Source: Campylobacter sp. VBCF_01 NA2 (GTDB lineage: Bacteria; Campylobacterota; Campylobacteria; Campylobacterales; Campylobacteraceae). Taken from it: a stretch of DNA of 64,000 nucleotides. The notes under the pieces were generated by a model. It saw nothing but the letters and a program-made list of their open reading frames with translations. It searched no databases and was not told the DNA's origin. Position numbers and translations under genes: made by a program. Below, piece after piece: positions 8,957 to 19,206 of the stretch. The number at the start of each line of letters is the position of its first letter. Positions within the stretch are counted from its first letter, which is position 1. The DNA lies in the NCBI RefSeq assembly GCF_027797205.1, contig NZ_CP115607.1, forward strand, positions 806,001 through 870,000. The letters run 5' to 3'.

Positions 8957-9170
8957 CTTGACCCTTTTTACCATAAATCGCTTTGAGTAGCTCGACTGCC
9001 TTTTCTAGGCGCTCGTATTCGCTCATGCTAAGCATTACGGCCTCAAATTTATTATTTTTGACAATCATAGCCTTTTTAATCTCTTGGCTATTTAGTTTTT
9101 TTAAAATTGAGCTAAAATTTCTCGCCATTTCCGTCGCTGTGTAAATTTCGTCTTTATTTAACATAAACAA
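8949..9170 (-). CDS. Phd/YefM-like antitoxin protein without an adjacent toxin
   Basis: A 73-residue protein resembling Phd/YefM antitoxins: an N-terminal DNA-binding part (IYTATEMARNFSSILKKL) followed by the typical AVMLSMSEYERLE strand-helix. Such antitoxins usually repress their own operon and neutralise a Doc or YoeB-type toxin. No toxin lies next to it. It is flanked by the hydrolase, with which it overlaps, and by ddl. A conserved regulator role or a relic of a toxin-antitoxin pair are both possible. Confidence 0.72.
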   Translation of the reverse strand: MFMLNKDEIYTATEMARNFSSILKKLNSQEIKKAMIVKNNKFEAVMLSMSEYERLEKAVELLKAIYGKKGQDG

Positions 9171-9221
9171 TCCTTATGTAAAATTTTACGCAAAATTTAG
9201 CGTAAAATTTTTAAATTTAGC

Positions 9222-10259
9222 TTATTTATTCGCTGAAATTTTTGTTATCAAATCATACGAAATCGGAATTTCCTTAGCCGCCGGAAGCGAAGTAGCTAGC
9301 TTGCTCAAAACCTCTGCAAAGTCGCTAAATAGGTAGTTTGCCATACTTCCTGGATTTGGATTTATCTCGTTTAGATACACTTCGTTATTTTGCACGAAAA
9401 AATCACACCTAATCAGCGCCCCCTCAAATCCACCGACATTATAAAGCTTGGCAAACGCGTCTTTCATCTTATCCTCGACTGACATACCGATTTGCGCCTC
9501 TTCGACCACGCCAGTGCGCGAAAAGTCAAGGTATTTTCTACCAAAATCCAAATATCCCTCTTTTTTCGGCTCTTCGATGAAGGAATACTCAATTTTGCCG
9601 TCGATTTTAGCCCCTGCTAGGTTGTATTCTTTGATATTTTCCATATATGGCTCGACGATTGCGCTATCATCTAGCTCATAGACCTTATCCATGCAGTAGT
9701 CAAACTCTTTTTCTGATTTTGCTATGCCAATACCGATACTAGAACCCAAATGAGCGGGTTTGATGATGACTGGGAAGTTGAAATTCGGCAAGCTGTTGCG
9801 ATTGACGATTTCAAATGGCACGGTTTTTACACCTGCGATTTGCGCTAGGTATTTGGTTAAAATTTTGTTGTAGCTTAGCACGCTAGCCTCGATTCTAGGG
9901 CCGATATAAGGGATTGAGAAAAACTCAAAAAGGCTTGCGAATTTTCCATCCTCGCCGTCGCAACCATGGATCAAATTCACATAAACGCTCACTTCAAGCA
10001 TGCTTTTTTTGCCAAACATACCCCCGCTCATATAAAATCCGCCGTTTGAGATATTTAGCTCTTTTGATTTTGTGTATTCGCCGTTTTTGAAATACACTGC
10101 GCGCATATTTTTCTCTTCGATTAAGAAAAATCTCCTATCTTTGTCGCAAAAAACAAACGCCAAATTCTCGCCCTTTAACGCGTCTTTGACCGCGATTGCA
10201 GAGATTATACTAATCTCGTGTTCGTAACTTTGACCACCAAAAACTATACCGTATTTCAT
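9222..10259 (-). CDS. ddl: D-alanine--D-alanine ligase
   Basis: Ddl makes the D-Ala-D-Ala dipeptide for peptidoglycan precursors. The 345-residue protein starts with KYGIVFGGQSYEHEIS, carries the ATP-grasp core (FPVIIKPAHLGSSIGIG near residue 165) and ends its active site with YLNEINPNPGSM. Both are hallmark ligase motifs. It is co-directional with ruvA (24 nt upstream) and the Phd-like gene (51 nt downstream). Length and motifs are normal. Confidence 0.95.
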   Translation of the reverse strand: MKYGIVFGGQSYEHEISIISAIAVKDALKGENLAFVFCDKDRRFFLIEEKNMRAVYFKNGEYTKSKELNISNGGFYMSGGMFGKKSMLEVSVYVNLIHGCDGEDGKFASLFEFFSIPYIGPRIEASVLSYNKILTKYLAQIAGVKTVPFEIVNRNSLPNFNFPVIIKPAHLGSSIGIGIAKSEKEFDYCMDKVYELDDSAIVEPYMENIKEYNLAGAKIDGKIEYSFIEEPKKEGYLDFGRKYLDFSRTGVVEEAQIGMSVEDKMKDAFAKLYNVGGFEGALIRCDFFVQNNEVYLNEINPNPGSMANYLFSDFAEVLSKLATSLPAAKEIPISYDLITKISANK

Positions 10260-10283
10260 TATTTCTCCTTGTAAATTTTAAAT

Positions 10284-10838
10284 TTATGCTAGTTTTTTCA
10301 ATGCCTCTTTGATCAAATCAGCCGTATTTGTGCTGACGCAATCAAGCAAAATTTTACTGATTCTATCGCGTTTGAAGCCTAAACTTTCAAGCGCGCTCAT
10401 CGCCTCTGATTTATACACTTCGCTCTCGCCAAACTCCATTAATTTCGCGTCCCCTAGCTCGGCGATTATGCGCCTAGCTGTCTTTGGGCCGATTCCTGGC
10501 ACGCTCGTTAGTAGCGCGCTATCGCCTGTGATAATCGCGCGAGAAAAGCTCTCTGCGCTAAGCGATGAGCACACAGCCATTGCCGTGCTAGCCCCTATTC
10601 CGCTTAGCTTGATTAGCATTTCAAACATATTTTTCTCTTTTGGCTCCAAAAATCCATAGAGCAAATTTGCGTCCTCTCTGATAATCTGAGTTATCAAAAA
10701 TTCCACCTTCTCGCCCCGCTCTACCCTAGCGCCGCACCCTAGCGAAATCGCCACAGCATAACTTACACCACTAGCGCACTTTATCACGCATTTAGTGGGC
10801 TCTTTGTGCGTGATTATTCCTTCTAATCCTACTATCAT
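10284..10838 (-). CDS. ruvA: Holliday junction branch migration protein RuvA
   Basis: RuvA binds four-way DNA junctions and recruits the RuvB motor. The 184-residue protein has the OB-fold N-terminus (MIVGLEGIITHKEPTKCVI) and helix-hairpin-helix motifs (LSGIGASTAMAV and VPGIGPKTARRIIAELGD). The C-terminal domain that contacts RuvB follows. The ATG overlaps the stop of the upstream lipoprotein gene by 4 nt. Confidence 0.96.
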   Translation of the reverse strand: MIVGLEGIITHKEPTKCVIKCASGVSYAVAISLGCGARVERGEKVEFLITQIIREDANLLYGFLEPKEKNMFEMLIKLSGIGASTAMAVCSSLSAESFSRAIITGDSALLTSVPGIGPKTARRIIAELGDAKLMEFGESEVYKSEAMSALESLGFKRDRISKILLDCVSTNTADLIKEALKKLA

Positions 10839-11395
10839 TGAATTGCCTTTAAAATTTCATCAATTGCCAAATTTAACGCCGAATTTGTCGCGTTATAAAT
10901 GCTTTGCGAGCTTGGATCTGGCACGAAAACTCGCTTTGTAATCACGCCAGATTTTATGCTTTGCACAGCGTTTAAAAACTCGTATCCAATCGTGATTTTA
11001 GCGTTATCGCCATCGACTTGAAGCGTGATAAGCGTGGTTTTTAGCCGCAAATCTCTCTCTTGTGGCACAAAAATCGGATTTAGCGCGCATGTCGAAAATG
11101 CCGCGTCGATTAGGGCTTTATAAAGCATTTCGCTTGGCATTGTTATGTATTTGGCATCACTTGCGTATCTCGTGCGAGATTTCCAATCCACGATTAAGAT
11201 ATCGCGTCTATCGACCAAATTTGTCGCAGTTACACTCTCGATATAGATATTTTTGCGTGAATTTGACTTCGCGGCGCAGTGTTTTTGGTCGTATTTAAGC
11301 TCATAATAAGTATATGGCTTAGCACTCTTTGCCAAACAGCCTCCCAGTAAAGCTCCCGCCAAAACTGCGATAAATGCGCATAAAATTTTTCTCAT
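10835..11395 (-). CDS. ABC-transport auxiliary lipoprotein of an Mla-like system
   Basis: A 186-residue lipoprotein with signal peptide MRKILCAFIAVLAGALLGGC (lipidated Cys20), followed by a PqiC/ABC-auxiliary type domain. It is encoded 2 nt after the MCE protein gene in the order permease, ATPase, MCE protein, lipoprotein. It is probably the outer-membrane-side partner of this phospholipid transport system. The role is inferred from gene order and fold resemblance, not from a catalytic motif. Confidence 0.72.
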   Translation of the reverse strand: MRKILCAFIAVLAGALLGGCLAKSAKPYTYYELKYDQKHCAAKSNSRKNIYIESVTATNLVDRRDILIVDWKSRTRYASDAKYITMPSEMLYKALIDAAFSTCALNPIFVPQERDLRLKTTLITLQVDGDNAKITIGYEFLNAVQSIKSGVITKRVFVPDPSSQSIYNATNSALNLAIDEILKAIQ

Positions 11396-11397
11396 TT

Positions 11398-12303
11398 TCA
11401 GTCCTTTTTGGTATCTCTAAAAAAGAATTCATACGGATTTTCTTCTAGCCTAAACATCGCGCCTTGAAACTCTCTTAAAGCCTTGTTAAACTCGGTTAGT
11501 GTGGTTTTGGCCTCGTTTAGTGTAGGATCTAGTATGGCTTTGAGATTGTATTCGCCCCGCTCTACGCGCTTTGCCATAATCTGACTTGTTTTTTCGAGCG
11601 AATTTGAAAGGCGCGTCGCACTGCTGGCAAAAGCATTAAATTTATCCAAAATTTCGTCTAATTCGTGCTCTCTTTCGTTTAAATTCGTCATTAGGGTGTT
11701 GAAATTCGCCATTAATGCGTTTAGTTCGTTAAATTTCTTCTCATCGCTAAGTTCGGCGCTAAATTTATTAAGCGAAGTTAAAATTTCATCGACTTTTTTC
11801 ATATTATCTTGCGATAAAAGCGAGTTGATTTTAAATATCATCTGCCCTACACTATCTGTGATAACTTCTGCTTTGGAGCCGATTTTATCAAGCAAAGTTT
11901 TATCTAGCTCGATGATTGGCCTTTCTTCATTTTCGCTAAATAGCTCGCCACTTCCCTTTGTGATATTTAAAAACGAAATTCCACTAATGCCTTGCGTTTC
12001 GACCTTGGCGATACTATCTCGCGAGATAGGGAGTTTGCTTTTAAGCGATACTTCGATTTCGATTATTGCATTTTCGATATCGACAAAATCTATTTTTTTG
12101 ATGATTCCAGCATTTACGCCGATAAATTTGACATCTGAATTCTCGCGAATTCCAGTCGGAAGCTCTTTGGTGTGGATATAATACGATCTGTAAGTCTCCC
12201 TAGTATCGGTGCGAGTTAGCATCCACCACACAAAAGCTGTAAGCGCAAACACGCACGCCATAACAAATGCGCCCACGATTGTATATGAGGTTCTATTTTC
12301 CAA
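11398..12303 (-). CDS. MCE/MlaD-family lipid-transport protein
   Basis: A 301-residue protein with one N-terminal membrane anchor (about residues 9-30), then an MCE domain (about 40-120, with TGIRENSDVKFIGVNAGIIKKI). A long helical C-terminal region follows that may form a periplasmic channel or stalk. MCE proteins bind phospholipids between the membranes. It lies 9 nt downstream of the ATPase gene. It corresponds to MlaD by position and domain. Confidence 0.87.
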   Translation of the reverse strand: MENRTSYTIVGAFVMACVFALTAFVWWMLTRTDTRETYRSYYIHTKELPTGIRENSDVKFIGVNAGIIKKIDFVDIENAIIEIEVSLKSKLPISRDSIAKVETQGISGISFLNITKGSGELFSENEERPIIELDKTLLDKIGSKAEVITDSVGQMIFKINSLLSQDNMKKVDEILTSLNKFSAELSDEKKFNELNALMANFNTLMTNLNEREHELDEILDKFNAFASSATRLSNSLEKTSQIMAKRVERGEYNLKAILDPTLNEAKTTLTEFNKALREFQGAMFRLEENPYEFFFRDTKKD

Positions 12304-12312
12304 ATTTTGCTC

Positions 12313-13053
12313 CTATTTCGCTCTCATTTTAAATAGCTCTTCAAGCGGGTTGTTTTCTAGCTTTTCGATTTCGCTCAAAGCCCCTTCGAAGATGATTTTT
12401 TTATTATCGACTATCAAAAATCTATCAAGTATATCAAAAATACTATCCACATCGTGCGTTACCATTACTACGGTTACGCCAAGATTATCTCTTAGCTCGC
12501 ACACTAGCCTATCAAGGGCGCGTGAGCTAAGCGGATCGAGCCCCGAGTTTGGCTCGTCTAAAAATAAAATCTCAGGGCTTAATGCCAATGCCCTAGCGAG
12601 CGCAACACGCTTTTTCATACCGCCACTTAGCTCGTTTGGATTTAGCATTGCGCTCTCTTTTTTAAGGCCTACCTTTTGTATCCAAAACATAGCAAGCTCG
12701 TTAATCTCTTTGTCACTAAAATTTGAGTATTCGCGCAGTAGCACGCCTACATTTTCTAGCACATTCATCGAGCTATACAGCGCGCCGAATTGAAACATCA
12801 CACCGCATTTTAGGCGAATTTCATTGCGCCTATCCTCACCCGCGCTCCAAATATCCTCACCAAAAATTTTAATCTCGCCGCTTTTTGGCTGGTTTAGGTA
12901 AATTAGCGTCTTCATTAGAGTGGTTTTTCCGCTTCCACTTCCGCCCAAAAAGCCGTAAATTTCAGCCTTTTTCACGCTAAAACTCACATTATCGTGCATT
13001 ATGCGCGCACCATACGCTGTGGTTACATTTTTTGCGCTTATTATCTCGCTCAC
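12313..13053 (-). CDS. MlaF-type ABC transporter ATP-binding protein
   Basis: This is the cytoplasmic ATPase of the Mla-like system. It has Walker A GGSGSGKTT, signature LSGGMKKRVALARAL, Walker B EILFLDEPNSGLD and the switch His in VVMVTHD. The likely start is the GTG at 13053, which overlaps the permease stop codon (GTGA). An upstream extension inside the permease gene would add 18 unlikely residues. The product is 246 residues. Confidence 0.9.
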   Translation of the reverse strand: MSEIISAKNVTTAYGARIMHDNVSFSVKKAEIYGFLGGSGSGKTTLMKTLIYLNQPKSGEIKIFGEDIWSAGEDRRNEIRLKCGVMFQFGALYSSMNVLENVGVLLREYSNFSDKEINELAMFWIQKVGLKKESAMLNPNELSGGMKKRVALARALALSPEILFLDEPNSGLDPLSSRALDRLVCELRDNLGVTVVMVTHDVDSIFDILDRFLIVDNKKIIFEGALSEIEKLENNPLEELFKMRAK

Positions 13054-14174
13054 AGCCCAATCTCCGAGAAGAGTATCGCAAAAATCGCGTCTATGGCGAT
13101 GACCCAAAATATCGCATTTACCACGCTGATTGTGGTGTATTCGCCGATACTTTGGGTATTTCCCTTGACCTCAAAGCCTCTCATACAGCCGATTATAGCG
13201 ATAAATGCGCCAAAAAACGGAGCCTTTATCATACCGGCGAAAAAGTGGCGAATTTCGACATTTGATTTAAATCTATCCAAATAATCCAAAAATCCTATCT
13301 CCAAATACGCCTCGCAAACTATCATTTGAGCGAAAATACATATTGAATTTGCGATAAAAATAATAAATGGCATACAAATCACCATAGCCAAAATTCGTGG
13401 CATTGAGAGGAAATAAAACGGATCAAAGCCCATTGTTTTCATCGCGTCGATCTCTTCTGTGATTTTCATAACGCCAATTTGCGCTGTAAAGCTCGACGCA
13501 GAACGCCCAGCAATGACAATCGCTGCGATTAGCGGGGCAATCTCGCGCATGGTTAGAGCACCCATAATATCTATAATATAAATACTAGCCCCAAACTGCG
13601 ATAGCATGTCTGCGCCAATGTAAGCTAGCACCACGCCGATTAAAAACGCGGTCAAAGCCACGATAAAAAGCGAGTCAATGCCGTTGTCTTTGATAAAATT
13701 TACGGTCTCTTTGAGGCGAAATTTGCGCGGGTGCAAAAATAGCGAAAATACTTTGCAAAAAAACTCGCCCAAAAATGTAGCTAGATTTACAATCCCAGCC
13801 CAGCCTGCGCAAAAATACAGCCCTATTTGAGCCAAAATCCCCATACCATGCACTTTTGGCATAAAATTATGGTCTATGCTCTCATCGCTAATAAATTCAA
13901 AAATTTTTTCTATTTTTGGATTTTGGCTCCTAAATTCCACGCTTTTGCCACGCATTAAATTTTTAATGCTGTAAGCCATGAAATAATCCAGCTTTTCGAC
14001 ATTTGAAAAATCTGCTACGAAATTGTCTAAATTTGATAGTGTTTTTTTAAGTAAATCAAGCTGTTTTTTTCCGCTTCGATATGTCCAGCTACCCTCAAAT
14101 TTTAGGGTTTTGATGAAGTTTTGCGTATCGAGCGAAAATGGCAAATTTTGCAAAATATCCTCTTTCAAAATCAA
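13050..14174 (-). CDS. MlaE-type ABC permease with N-terminal STAS-like domain
   Basis: A 374-residue inner-membrane permease. Residues 1 to about 120 form a soluble STAS-like domain, and the rest is the MlaE fold with about five to six membrane segments and the conserved ALTMREIAPLIAAIVIAGRS region. In E. coli the STAS protein MlaB is separate; here it is fused to the permease. It is the first gene of the permease-ATPase-MCE-lipoprotein operon, divergent from murJ. Confidence 0.88.
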   Translation of the reverse strand: MILKEDILQNLPFSLDTQNFIKTLKFEGSWTYRSGKKQLDLLKKTLSNLDNFVADFSNVEKLDYFMAYSIKNLMRGKSVEFRSQNPKIEKIFEFISDESIDHNFMPKVHGMGILAQIGLYFCAGWAGIVNLATFLGEFFCKVFSLFLHPRKFRLKETVNFIKDNGIDSLFIVALTAFLIGVVLAYIGADMLSQFGASIYIIDIMGALTMREIAPLIAAIVIAGRSASSFTAQIGVMKITEEIDAMKTMGFDPFYFLSMPRILAMVICMPFIIFIANSICIFAQMIVCEAYLEIGFLDYLDRFKSNVEIRHFFAGMIKAPFFGAFIAIIGCMRGFEVKGNTQSIGEYTTISVVNAIFWVIAIDAIFAILFSEIGL

Positions 14175-14193
14175 AAAATAGGCGAAATTATAT

Positions 14194-14199
14194 TATAAT
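14194..14199 (+). promoter_or_regulatory. -10 box upstream of murJ
   Basis: TATAAT on the plus strand stands 36 nt before the murJ ATG in the AT-rich 60-nt gap between the divergent mlaE-type permease and murJ. Confidence 0.5.
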
Positions 14200-14234
14200 C
14201 TATCTTTTTATTTTATAAAATTTAACGAGGAATT

Positions 14235-15632
14235 ATGTTTAGAGGGTTTTTTACAAACAGCGTCGGAACGCTCGCTTCTCGCATTTTGGGCTTTGTGCGC
14301 GATTTGCTGACGGCTTCAATTTTGGGTGCTGGTGTGTATAGCGATATATTTTTCGTGGCGTTTAAACTGCCAAATTTATTTAGACGACTTTTTGGTGAGG
14401 GTGCCTTTACGCAGGCGTTTTTGCCAAATTTTACCGCTTCGAAAAAAAAGGGGATTTTCGCAGCTTCCGTGCTGATTAGATTTTTTCTTTTTATTTTGTT
14501 TTTAACTGCGGTTGTATGGGTGTTTGCGCCGTTTTTTACTAAAATTTTAGCTTATGGTTTTTCGGACGAGCAAATCACCTTGGCAACGCCATTTGTGCGC
14601 ATAAATTTCATATATCTAGCTTTTATTTTTATCGTTACGCTTTTTGCTTCGATGCTGCAATACCGCGATCATTTCGCCACTACGGCATTTTCTACCGCTT
14701 TATTAAATTTAGCTATGATTACTGCCTTGCTTTTGGCTCGCGGTAAAGATGAGCGAAGTATCGTTTTGTATCTATCTTGTGGCGTCGTAGCGGGCGGGTT
14801 TTTGCAGTTTTTGGTGCATGTGTATGCGCTGAAATTTACCGGAATGCTTAGAGTGCTATTGGGTGGATTTGCTAGGCTCAAAAACGGAGCCAAAGCGCAA
14901 ACCAAAGGCTTTTATAACAACTTTTTTGCCGGGGTTGTAGGGGCTAGCGCTTTGCAACTTAGCTCATTTATAGATACATTTTTTGCTAGCTTTTTAGCCA
15001 GCGGAAGTATCAGCTATCTATACTACGCAAACCGCATTTTTCAGCTTCCGCTCGCACTTTTTGCGATCGCGCTTAGCACGGCGATTTTCCCGCGACTAAC
15101 CAAACAAATCAAAACAAACAACCAAAAAGAGGCGCTAAATTTAATCGAGCGCGGATTTTACATGCTTTTGGCACTTTTGGCACTCTCCACAATCGGCGGA
15201 ATCATGCTCTCGCACGAGATTACCAAAATTTTATTTGAGCGCGGAAATTTCACCGCCACTAACACAGCCCAATGCGCGGCTGTTTTGGCAGCGTATATGG
15301 TGGGACTGCTGCCGTTTGGGCTCTCGCGCATTTTTTCGCACTGGCTGTATGCGCACATGAAACAGAAGCTAAGTGCTAAAATTTCGCTTTGGTGCGTGTT
15401 TATAAATGTAGTTTTGTGTGCTATATTTTTTAAACCATTTGGGGCTGTGGGTTTGGCGCTTGCTAGCTCGATTACAGGGGGATTTTTGTTTGTTTTCAAT
15501 CTCTATTTTTTTGGATTTAATAACTTTTTGGCTATAATCAAGGCTAAAAAAATCCTTCTAATTCTAGGGCTTTGCGCGCTTGAAATAGGAATTTTATATG
15601 TTTTAAAAGGTTTATATTATGGTAATTTATGA
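14235..15632 (+). CDS. murJ: Lipid II flippase MurJ
   Basis: A 465-residue polytopic membrane protein of the MVF superfamily that moves lipid II to the periplasmic face. The start ([20 protein letters not shown]) and the [20 protein letters not shown] segment are diagnostic. About 12-14 membrane segments are apparent. Its 3' end overlaps cysS by 14 nt, so the two are co-translated. The ribosome site is CGAGGA. Confidence 0.94.
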   Translation: MFRGFFTNSVGTLASRILGFVRDLLTASILGAGVYSDIFFVAFKLPNLFRRLFGEGAFTQAFLPNFTASKKKGIFAASVLIRFFLFILFLTAVVWVFAPFFTKILAYGFSDEQITLATPFVRINFIYLAFIFIVTLFASMLQYRDHFATTAFSTALLNLAMITALLLARGKDERSIVLYLSCGVVAGGFLQFLVHVYALKFTGMLRVLLGGFARLKNGAKAQTKGFYNNFFAGVVGASALQLSSFIDTFFASFLASGSISYLYYANRIFQLPLALFAIALSTAIFPRLTKQIKTNNQKEALNLIERGFYMLLALLALSTIGGIMLSHEITKILFERGNFTATNTAQCAAVLAAYMVGLLPFGLSRIFSHWLYAHMKQKLSAKISLWCVFINVVLCAIFFKPFGAVGLALASSITGGFLFVFNLYFFGFNNFLAIIKAKKILLILGLCALEIGILYVLKGLYYGNL

Positions 15633-17022
15633 TACTGCAAGTAAAAAAAAGGTTGAATTTATCCCGCTTAACGAAGATGAGATTAAAATTTATGTCTGCG
15701 GGCCGACTGTGTATGATGACGCGCATTTGGGGCATGCTAAAAGCGCGATTAGCTTTGATTTGCTTAGGCGCGCGCTAGAAGCGCAGGGCAAAAATGTAAA
15801 ATTTGCTAGAAATTTCACCGATATCGACGACAAAATTTTAAAAAAAATGAGCGAGAGTGGAAAAACTCTAAGCGAGATTACAGAATTTTACACCAAGCGA
15901 TATTTGGACGATATGGGTGCGCTAAATGTCCGTGACGCCGACATTTCGCCCAAAGCGACCGAAAATATTAATGAAATTTGCGCCCTTGTTTCAAATTTGC
16001 TAAATTTGGGCTATGCGTATGAAATACCAGGCGATGGGATTTACTTTGATACCACCAAAGATAGCGATTATTTAAGCCTTAGTGGCAAAAAAGCAGAGGA
16101 TCAAAACAGCGAGTTTGCGCGCGTGGTTTCAAACGAGCAGAAAAAAAATGAAAAAGATTTCGCGCTGTGGAAATTCGACGAGGCGTGGTTTGAGGCGCCA
16201 TTTGGGCGTGGCAGACCGGGCTGGCATAGCGAGTGTGTGGCGATGATTTTAGCCCATTTAGATAGCCATGATGCCGAATTTTGCATTGATATCCACGCTG
16301 GCGGGGCTGATTTGCTCTTCCCGCACCACGAAAACGAGGCCGCGCAGTGCAGATGTAGCGAGCATAGAGCCTTAGCTAAATACTGGATGCACAATGGCTT
16401 CGTGCAGGTAAATAACGAAAAAATGAGCAAAAGTCTAGGCAATAGCTTTTTTGTCAAAGACGCCCTAGCTCTGGTGCCTGGCGAGGCTTTGAGGTTTTAT
16501 TTGATGAGTTCGCATTATAGGGCAAATTTCAACTACACAATCGATGATTTGCTCGCCTGCAAAAAACGCCTTGATAAAATTTACCGCCTTAAAAAAAGGG
16601 TAAATATGGCGCAAAATTTGCCTTGCGAGCAAGCCAAATTTAGGGGCAAAATTTTAGAGTTTTTAAATGATGATCTAAACACATCTGGCGCGCTTGCCTG
16701 TGTCGATGAAATGGTGTCTTGCGCAAATGAAGCACTCGATAAAAACCCAAAAGATAAGGCTTTAAAAGCGCAAATTTTAGCAAATTTAGAATTTGTCAAA
16801 AACACCCTTGGCGTGCTTTATATGGACGAGGTTAGCTATTTTCAATTTGGCGTAAGCGATGATGAAAGAGCTGAAATTTTGCGTCTAATCGAGCAAAGAA
16901 GCGAAGCTAAAAAGCAGAAAAATTTCGCCCTAGCCGATGAAATTCGCGCCAAACTTACAGCGATGAAAATCGAGATTATGGATACGCCAAATGGCACGAT
17001 TTGGGAAAAAAGCGCGCAATAA
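15619..17022 (+). CDS. cysS: Cysteine--tRNA ligase
   Basis: CysRS, 467 residues, class I. The HIGH-type motif is HLGH in [14 protein letters not shown], and KMSKS is intact (EKMSKSLGN). Zinc-ligand cysteines are present, including Cys28 of the YVCGPT motif, Cys209 in WHSECVAM and HHENE nearby. The gene begins inside the 3' end of murJ and is followed 19 nt later by the MsbA-type exporter. Confidence 0.96.
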   Translation: MVIYDTASKKKVEFIPLNEDEIKIYVCGPTVYDDAHLGHAKSAISFDLLRRALEAQGKNVKFARNFTDIDDKILKKMSESGKTLSEITEFYTKRYLDDMGALNVRDADISPKATENINEICALVSNLLNLGYAYEIPGDGIYFDTTKDSDYLSLSGKKAEDQNSEFARVVSNEQKKNEKDFALWKFDEAWFEAPFGRGRPGWHSECVAMILAHLDSHDAEFCIDIHAGGADLLFPHHENEAAQCRCSEHRALAKYWMHNGFVQVNNEKMSKSLGNSFFVKDALALVPGEALRFYLMSSHYRANFNYTIDDLLACKKRLDKIYRLKKRVNMAQNLPCEQAKFRGKILEFLNDDLNTSGALACVDEMVSCANEALDKNPKDKALKAQILANLEFVKNTLGVLYMDEVSYFQFGVSDDERAEILRLIEQRSEAKKQKNFALADEIRAKLTAMKIEIMDTPNGTIWEKSAQ

Positions 17023-17041
17023 GTAAATTTAAGGAAGAGTT

Positions 17042-18757
17042 TTGAACGATTTTAAGACAATTTTAAAAAGATTTAAACCATTTTTGATTGATTATAAAAT
17101 CCAGTTTGCGCTAGCGTTTTTGGGTATGATTATGACCTCGCTTGCGACATCTGCGAGCGCGTATTTGGTAAAACCGGTGCTTGATTATATCTTTGTCGAG
17201 AAAAACACCCTCTATCTCTACCCGCTTGCGTTTGCGATTATAGCGGTGTTTGCGATGAAAAGTGCCGGCACATTTATCCAGACATACTACACTTCATTTA
17301 TCGGGCAAGATACCGTGCGCAGACTGCGCGATTTGCTCGTATCAAAGCTAATTAGGCTAGATTTGAAATTTTTCAACACTCACAGCACTGGCGAGCTGAT
17401 TTCTAGGACGATGAACGATATCGAGCGAATCCGCACGGTGGTTTCAAACATGATACCTGATTTTGTGACGCAAATCATCACTATTTTTGGGCTTCTTGGC
17501 GTGGTGATTTACAATAGCCCTAAGCTTTCGTTTTTTGCGCTCGTGGTCTTTCCGGCTGCGATTTATCCGCTATCGCGCCTAGCCAAACGCATGAAAAAGG
17601 TCTCGCGCCAGTCCCTTGAAAAGACCTCCGATATCACATCGGCTCTAAATCAAATTTTTACAAATATCGAAATCGTAAAGGCCAGCAACGCCCAAAATTT
17701 CGAGGTAAAACACTTCGAGGAAGAAAACTCAAAATTTTTCAAGCTAAATTTAAAGGCAATAATTACAAACTCACTCGTAAGCCCCGTAATGGAAATGCTT
17801 GGCGCACTTGGCGTGGCTGTGGTTATCATCGTAGGTGGCAAAGAGGTCATCGAAGGCAAGATGAGCATAGGAAGCTTTTTTAGCTTTTTAACCGCGCTTT
17901 TTATGGTCTATACGCCGATAAAAAAGGTCTCATCACTGCATAATAAAATGCAAGACGCCACGGCTGCTACTGAGCGGACTTTCGAGTTAATTGATTTAGA
18001 GCCAGCCATAATCGGCGGAAGCCTAAAAATGGGCGATATATCCACGCTCTCTTTCGAAAATGTCTCGCTTAGCTATGATGAAAAAATCGCGCTAAAAGAT
18101 ATAAATTTTAGCGTAAAAAAGGGGCAAATTTTAGCCCTTGTGGGAAATAGCGGCGGTGGCAAAAGCTCGGTGGTAAATCTCATAATGCGCTACTACGACG
18201 CCAAAAGCGGAAATATACTTTTTGACGGCAACGAGATTAGCGAATTTGACATCGCAAGCCTGAGGGATAATATCGGCTTTGTGAGCCAGCGAATTTATAT
18301 TTTTAACGATACAATCGCTGCAAATGTCAGCTACGGTGCCGAATTTGACGAAGAGCGCGTCATAAATGCCCTGCGCCTTGCCAATGCTTATGAATTTGTC
18401 GCCAAGATGGAAGATGGCATAAACACGCTTTTAAGCGAGTTTGGCGCGAATCTCTCAGGCGGACAGCGCCAGCGCATAGCGATTGCGCGCGCGCTGTATA
18501 AAAACCCGCAAATTCTCATTTTCGACGAAGCCACGAGCGCGCTAGATAACGCCAGCGAAAAGGAAATCTCATCTGTCATAGAAAAGATAAAGGCCGATAA
18601 AATCGTAATTGTCATCGCTCACCGCTTATCCACTATCAAAAACGCCAGCCAAATCGCCGTGGTCAAAAACGGCGAGATTATCGCAATGGGCGATGATGAA
18701 ACACTAAGCGCGAATTGCGATGAATACAGGATTTTAAAAGGTCTAGTGAAGGATTAA
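17042..18757 (+). CDS. MsbA-type ABC exporter (lipid A/lipid flippase family)
   Basis: A 571-residue half transporter: six membrane segments in residues 1 to about 310, then an ATPase domain with Walker A GNSGGGKSS, signature LSGGQRQRIAIARAL, Walker B ILIFDEATSALD and the H-loop IAHRLST. Homodimeric members such as MsbA flip lipid A core. In Campylobacter, relatives also include PglK-type flippases, so the cargo is not certain. The start is TTG at 17042 behind an AAGGAAGA ribosome site. It follows cysS in the same operon. Confidence 0.87.
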   Translation: MNDFKTILKRFKPFLIDYKIQFALAFLGMIMTSLATSASAYLVKPVLDYIFVEKNTLYLYPLAFAIIAVFAMKSAGTFIQTYYTSFIGQDTVRRLRDLLVSKLIRLDLKFFNTHSTGELISRTMNDIERIRTVVSNMIPDFVTQIITIFGLLGVVIYNSPKLSFFALVVFPAAIYPLSRLAKRMKKVSRQSLEKTSDITSALNQIFTNIEIVKASNAQNFEVKHFEEENSKFFKLNLKAIITNSLVSPVMEMLGALGVAVVIIVGGKEVIEGKMSIGSFFSFLTALFMVYTPIKKVSSLHNKMQDATAATERTFELIDLEPAIIGGSLKMGDISTLSFENVSLSYDEKIALKDINFSVKKGQILALVGNSGGGKSSVVNLIMRYYDAKSGNILFDGNEISEFDIASLRDNIGFVSQRIYIFNDTIAANVSYGAEFDEERVINALRLANAYEFVAKMEDGINTLLSEFGANLSGGQRQRIAIARALYKNPQILIFDEATSALDNASEKEISSVIEKIKADKIVIVIAHRLSTIKNASQIAVVKNGEIIAMGDDETLSANCDEYRILKGLVKD

Positions 18758-18775
18758 ATTTCGCAAAATTTGCTG

Positions 18776-19130
18776 TCATTGCGAGAATTTTGCGCCCAAT
18801 TTGTCATTGCGAGCTTTCGTAGAAAGCGAAGTAATCTACGAGCCAAAATTACCAAACGCTAAATTCGCTGTCATTGCAAGAATTTTGCGTTAGCAAAATT
18901 CGTGGCAATCTATGACTTTAAAATTTAAGGTCAGTATTTTTGTAAATTTATCGTTTATAAATTTCAAAACTCGTAGATTGCTTCGAATTTGCTATACAAA
19001 TTCTCGCAATGACAGATTATGCAAATTTTGCTCACTATTGTCATTGCGAGCTTTCACAGAAAGCGAAGCAATCTACGAGTTGCTAAATTCGCTGTCATTG
19101 CGAGAAAACGAAGTTTTCGAAGCAATCCAG
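18776..19130. repeat. Six dispersed GTCATTGCGAG repeats
   Basis: Copies begin near 18776, 18805, 18871, 19040 and 19092 in plus orientation, and one near 18980-19014 in reverse. A typical copy reads TCATTGCGAG, a short variable hairpin such as CTTTCxxAGAAAG, then CGAAGCAATCTACGAG. This is the same family as at 7921-8210. Confidence 0.78.
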
Positions 19131-19206
19131 AAAAATGTAGAGCAAAATTCTACTTAAATTTAGCATTGAACGATTTTTTGAATTTAACCTGTGCCGTGAA
19201 ATTCTC

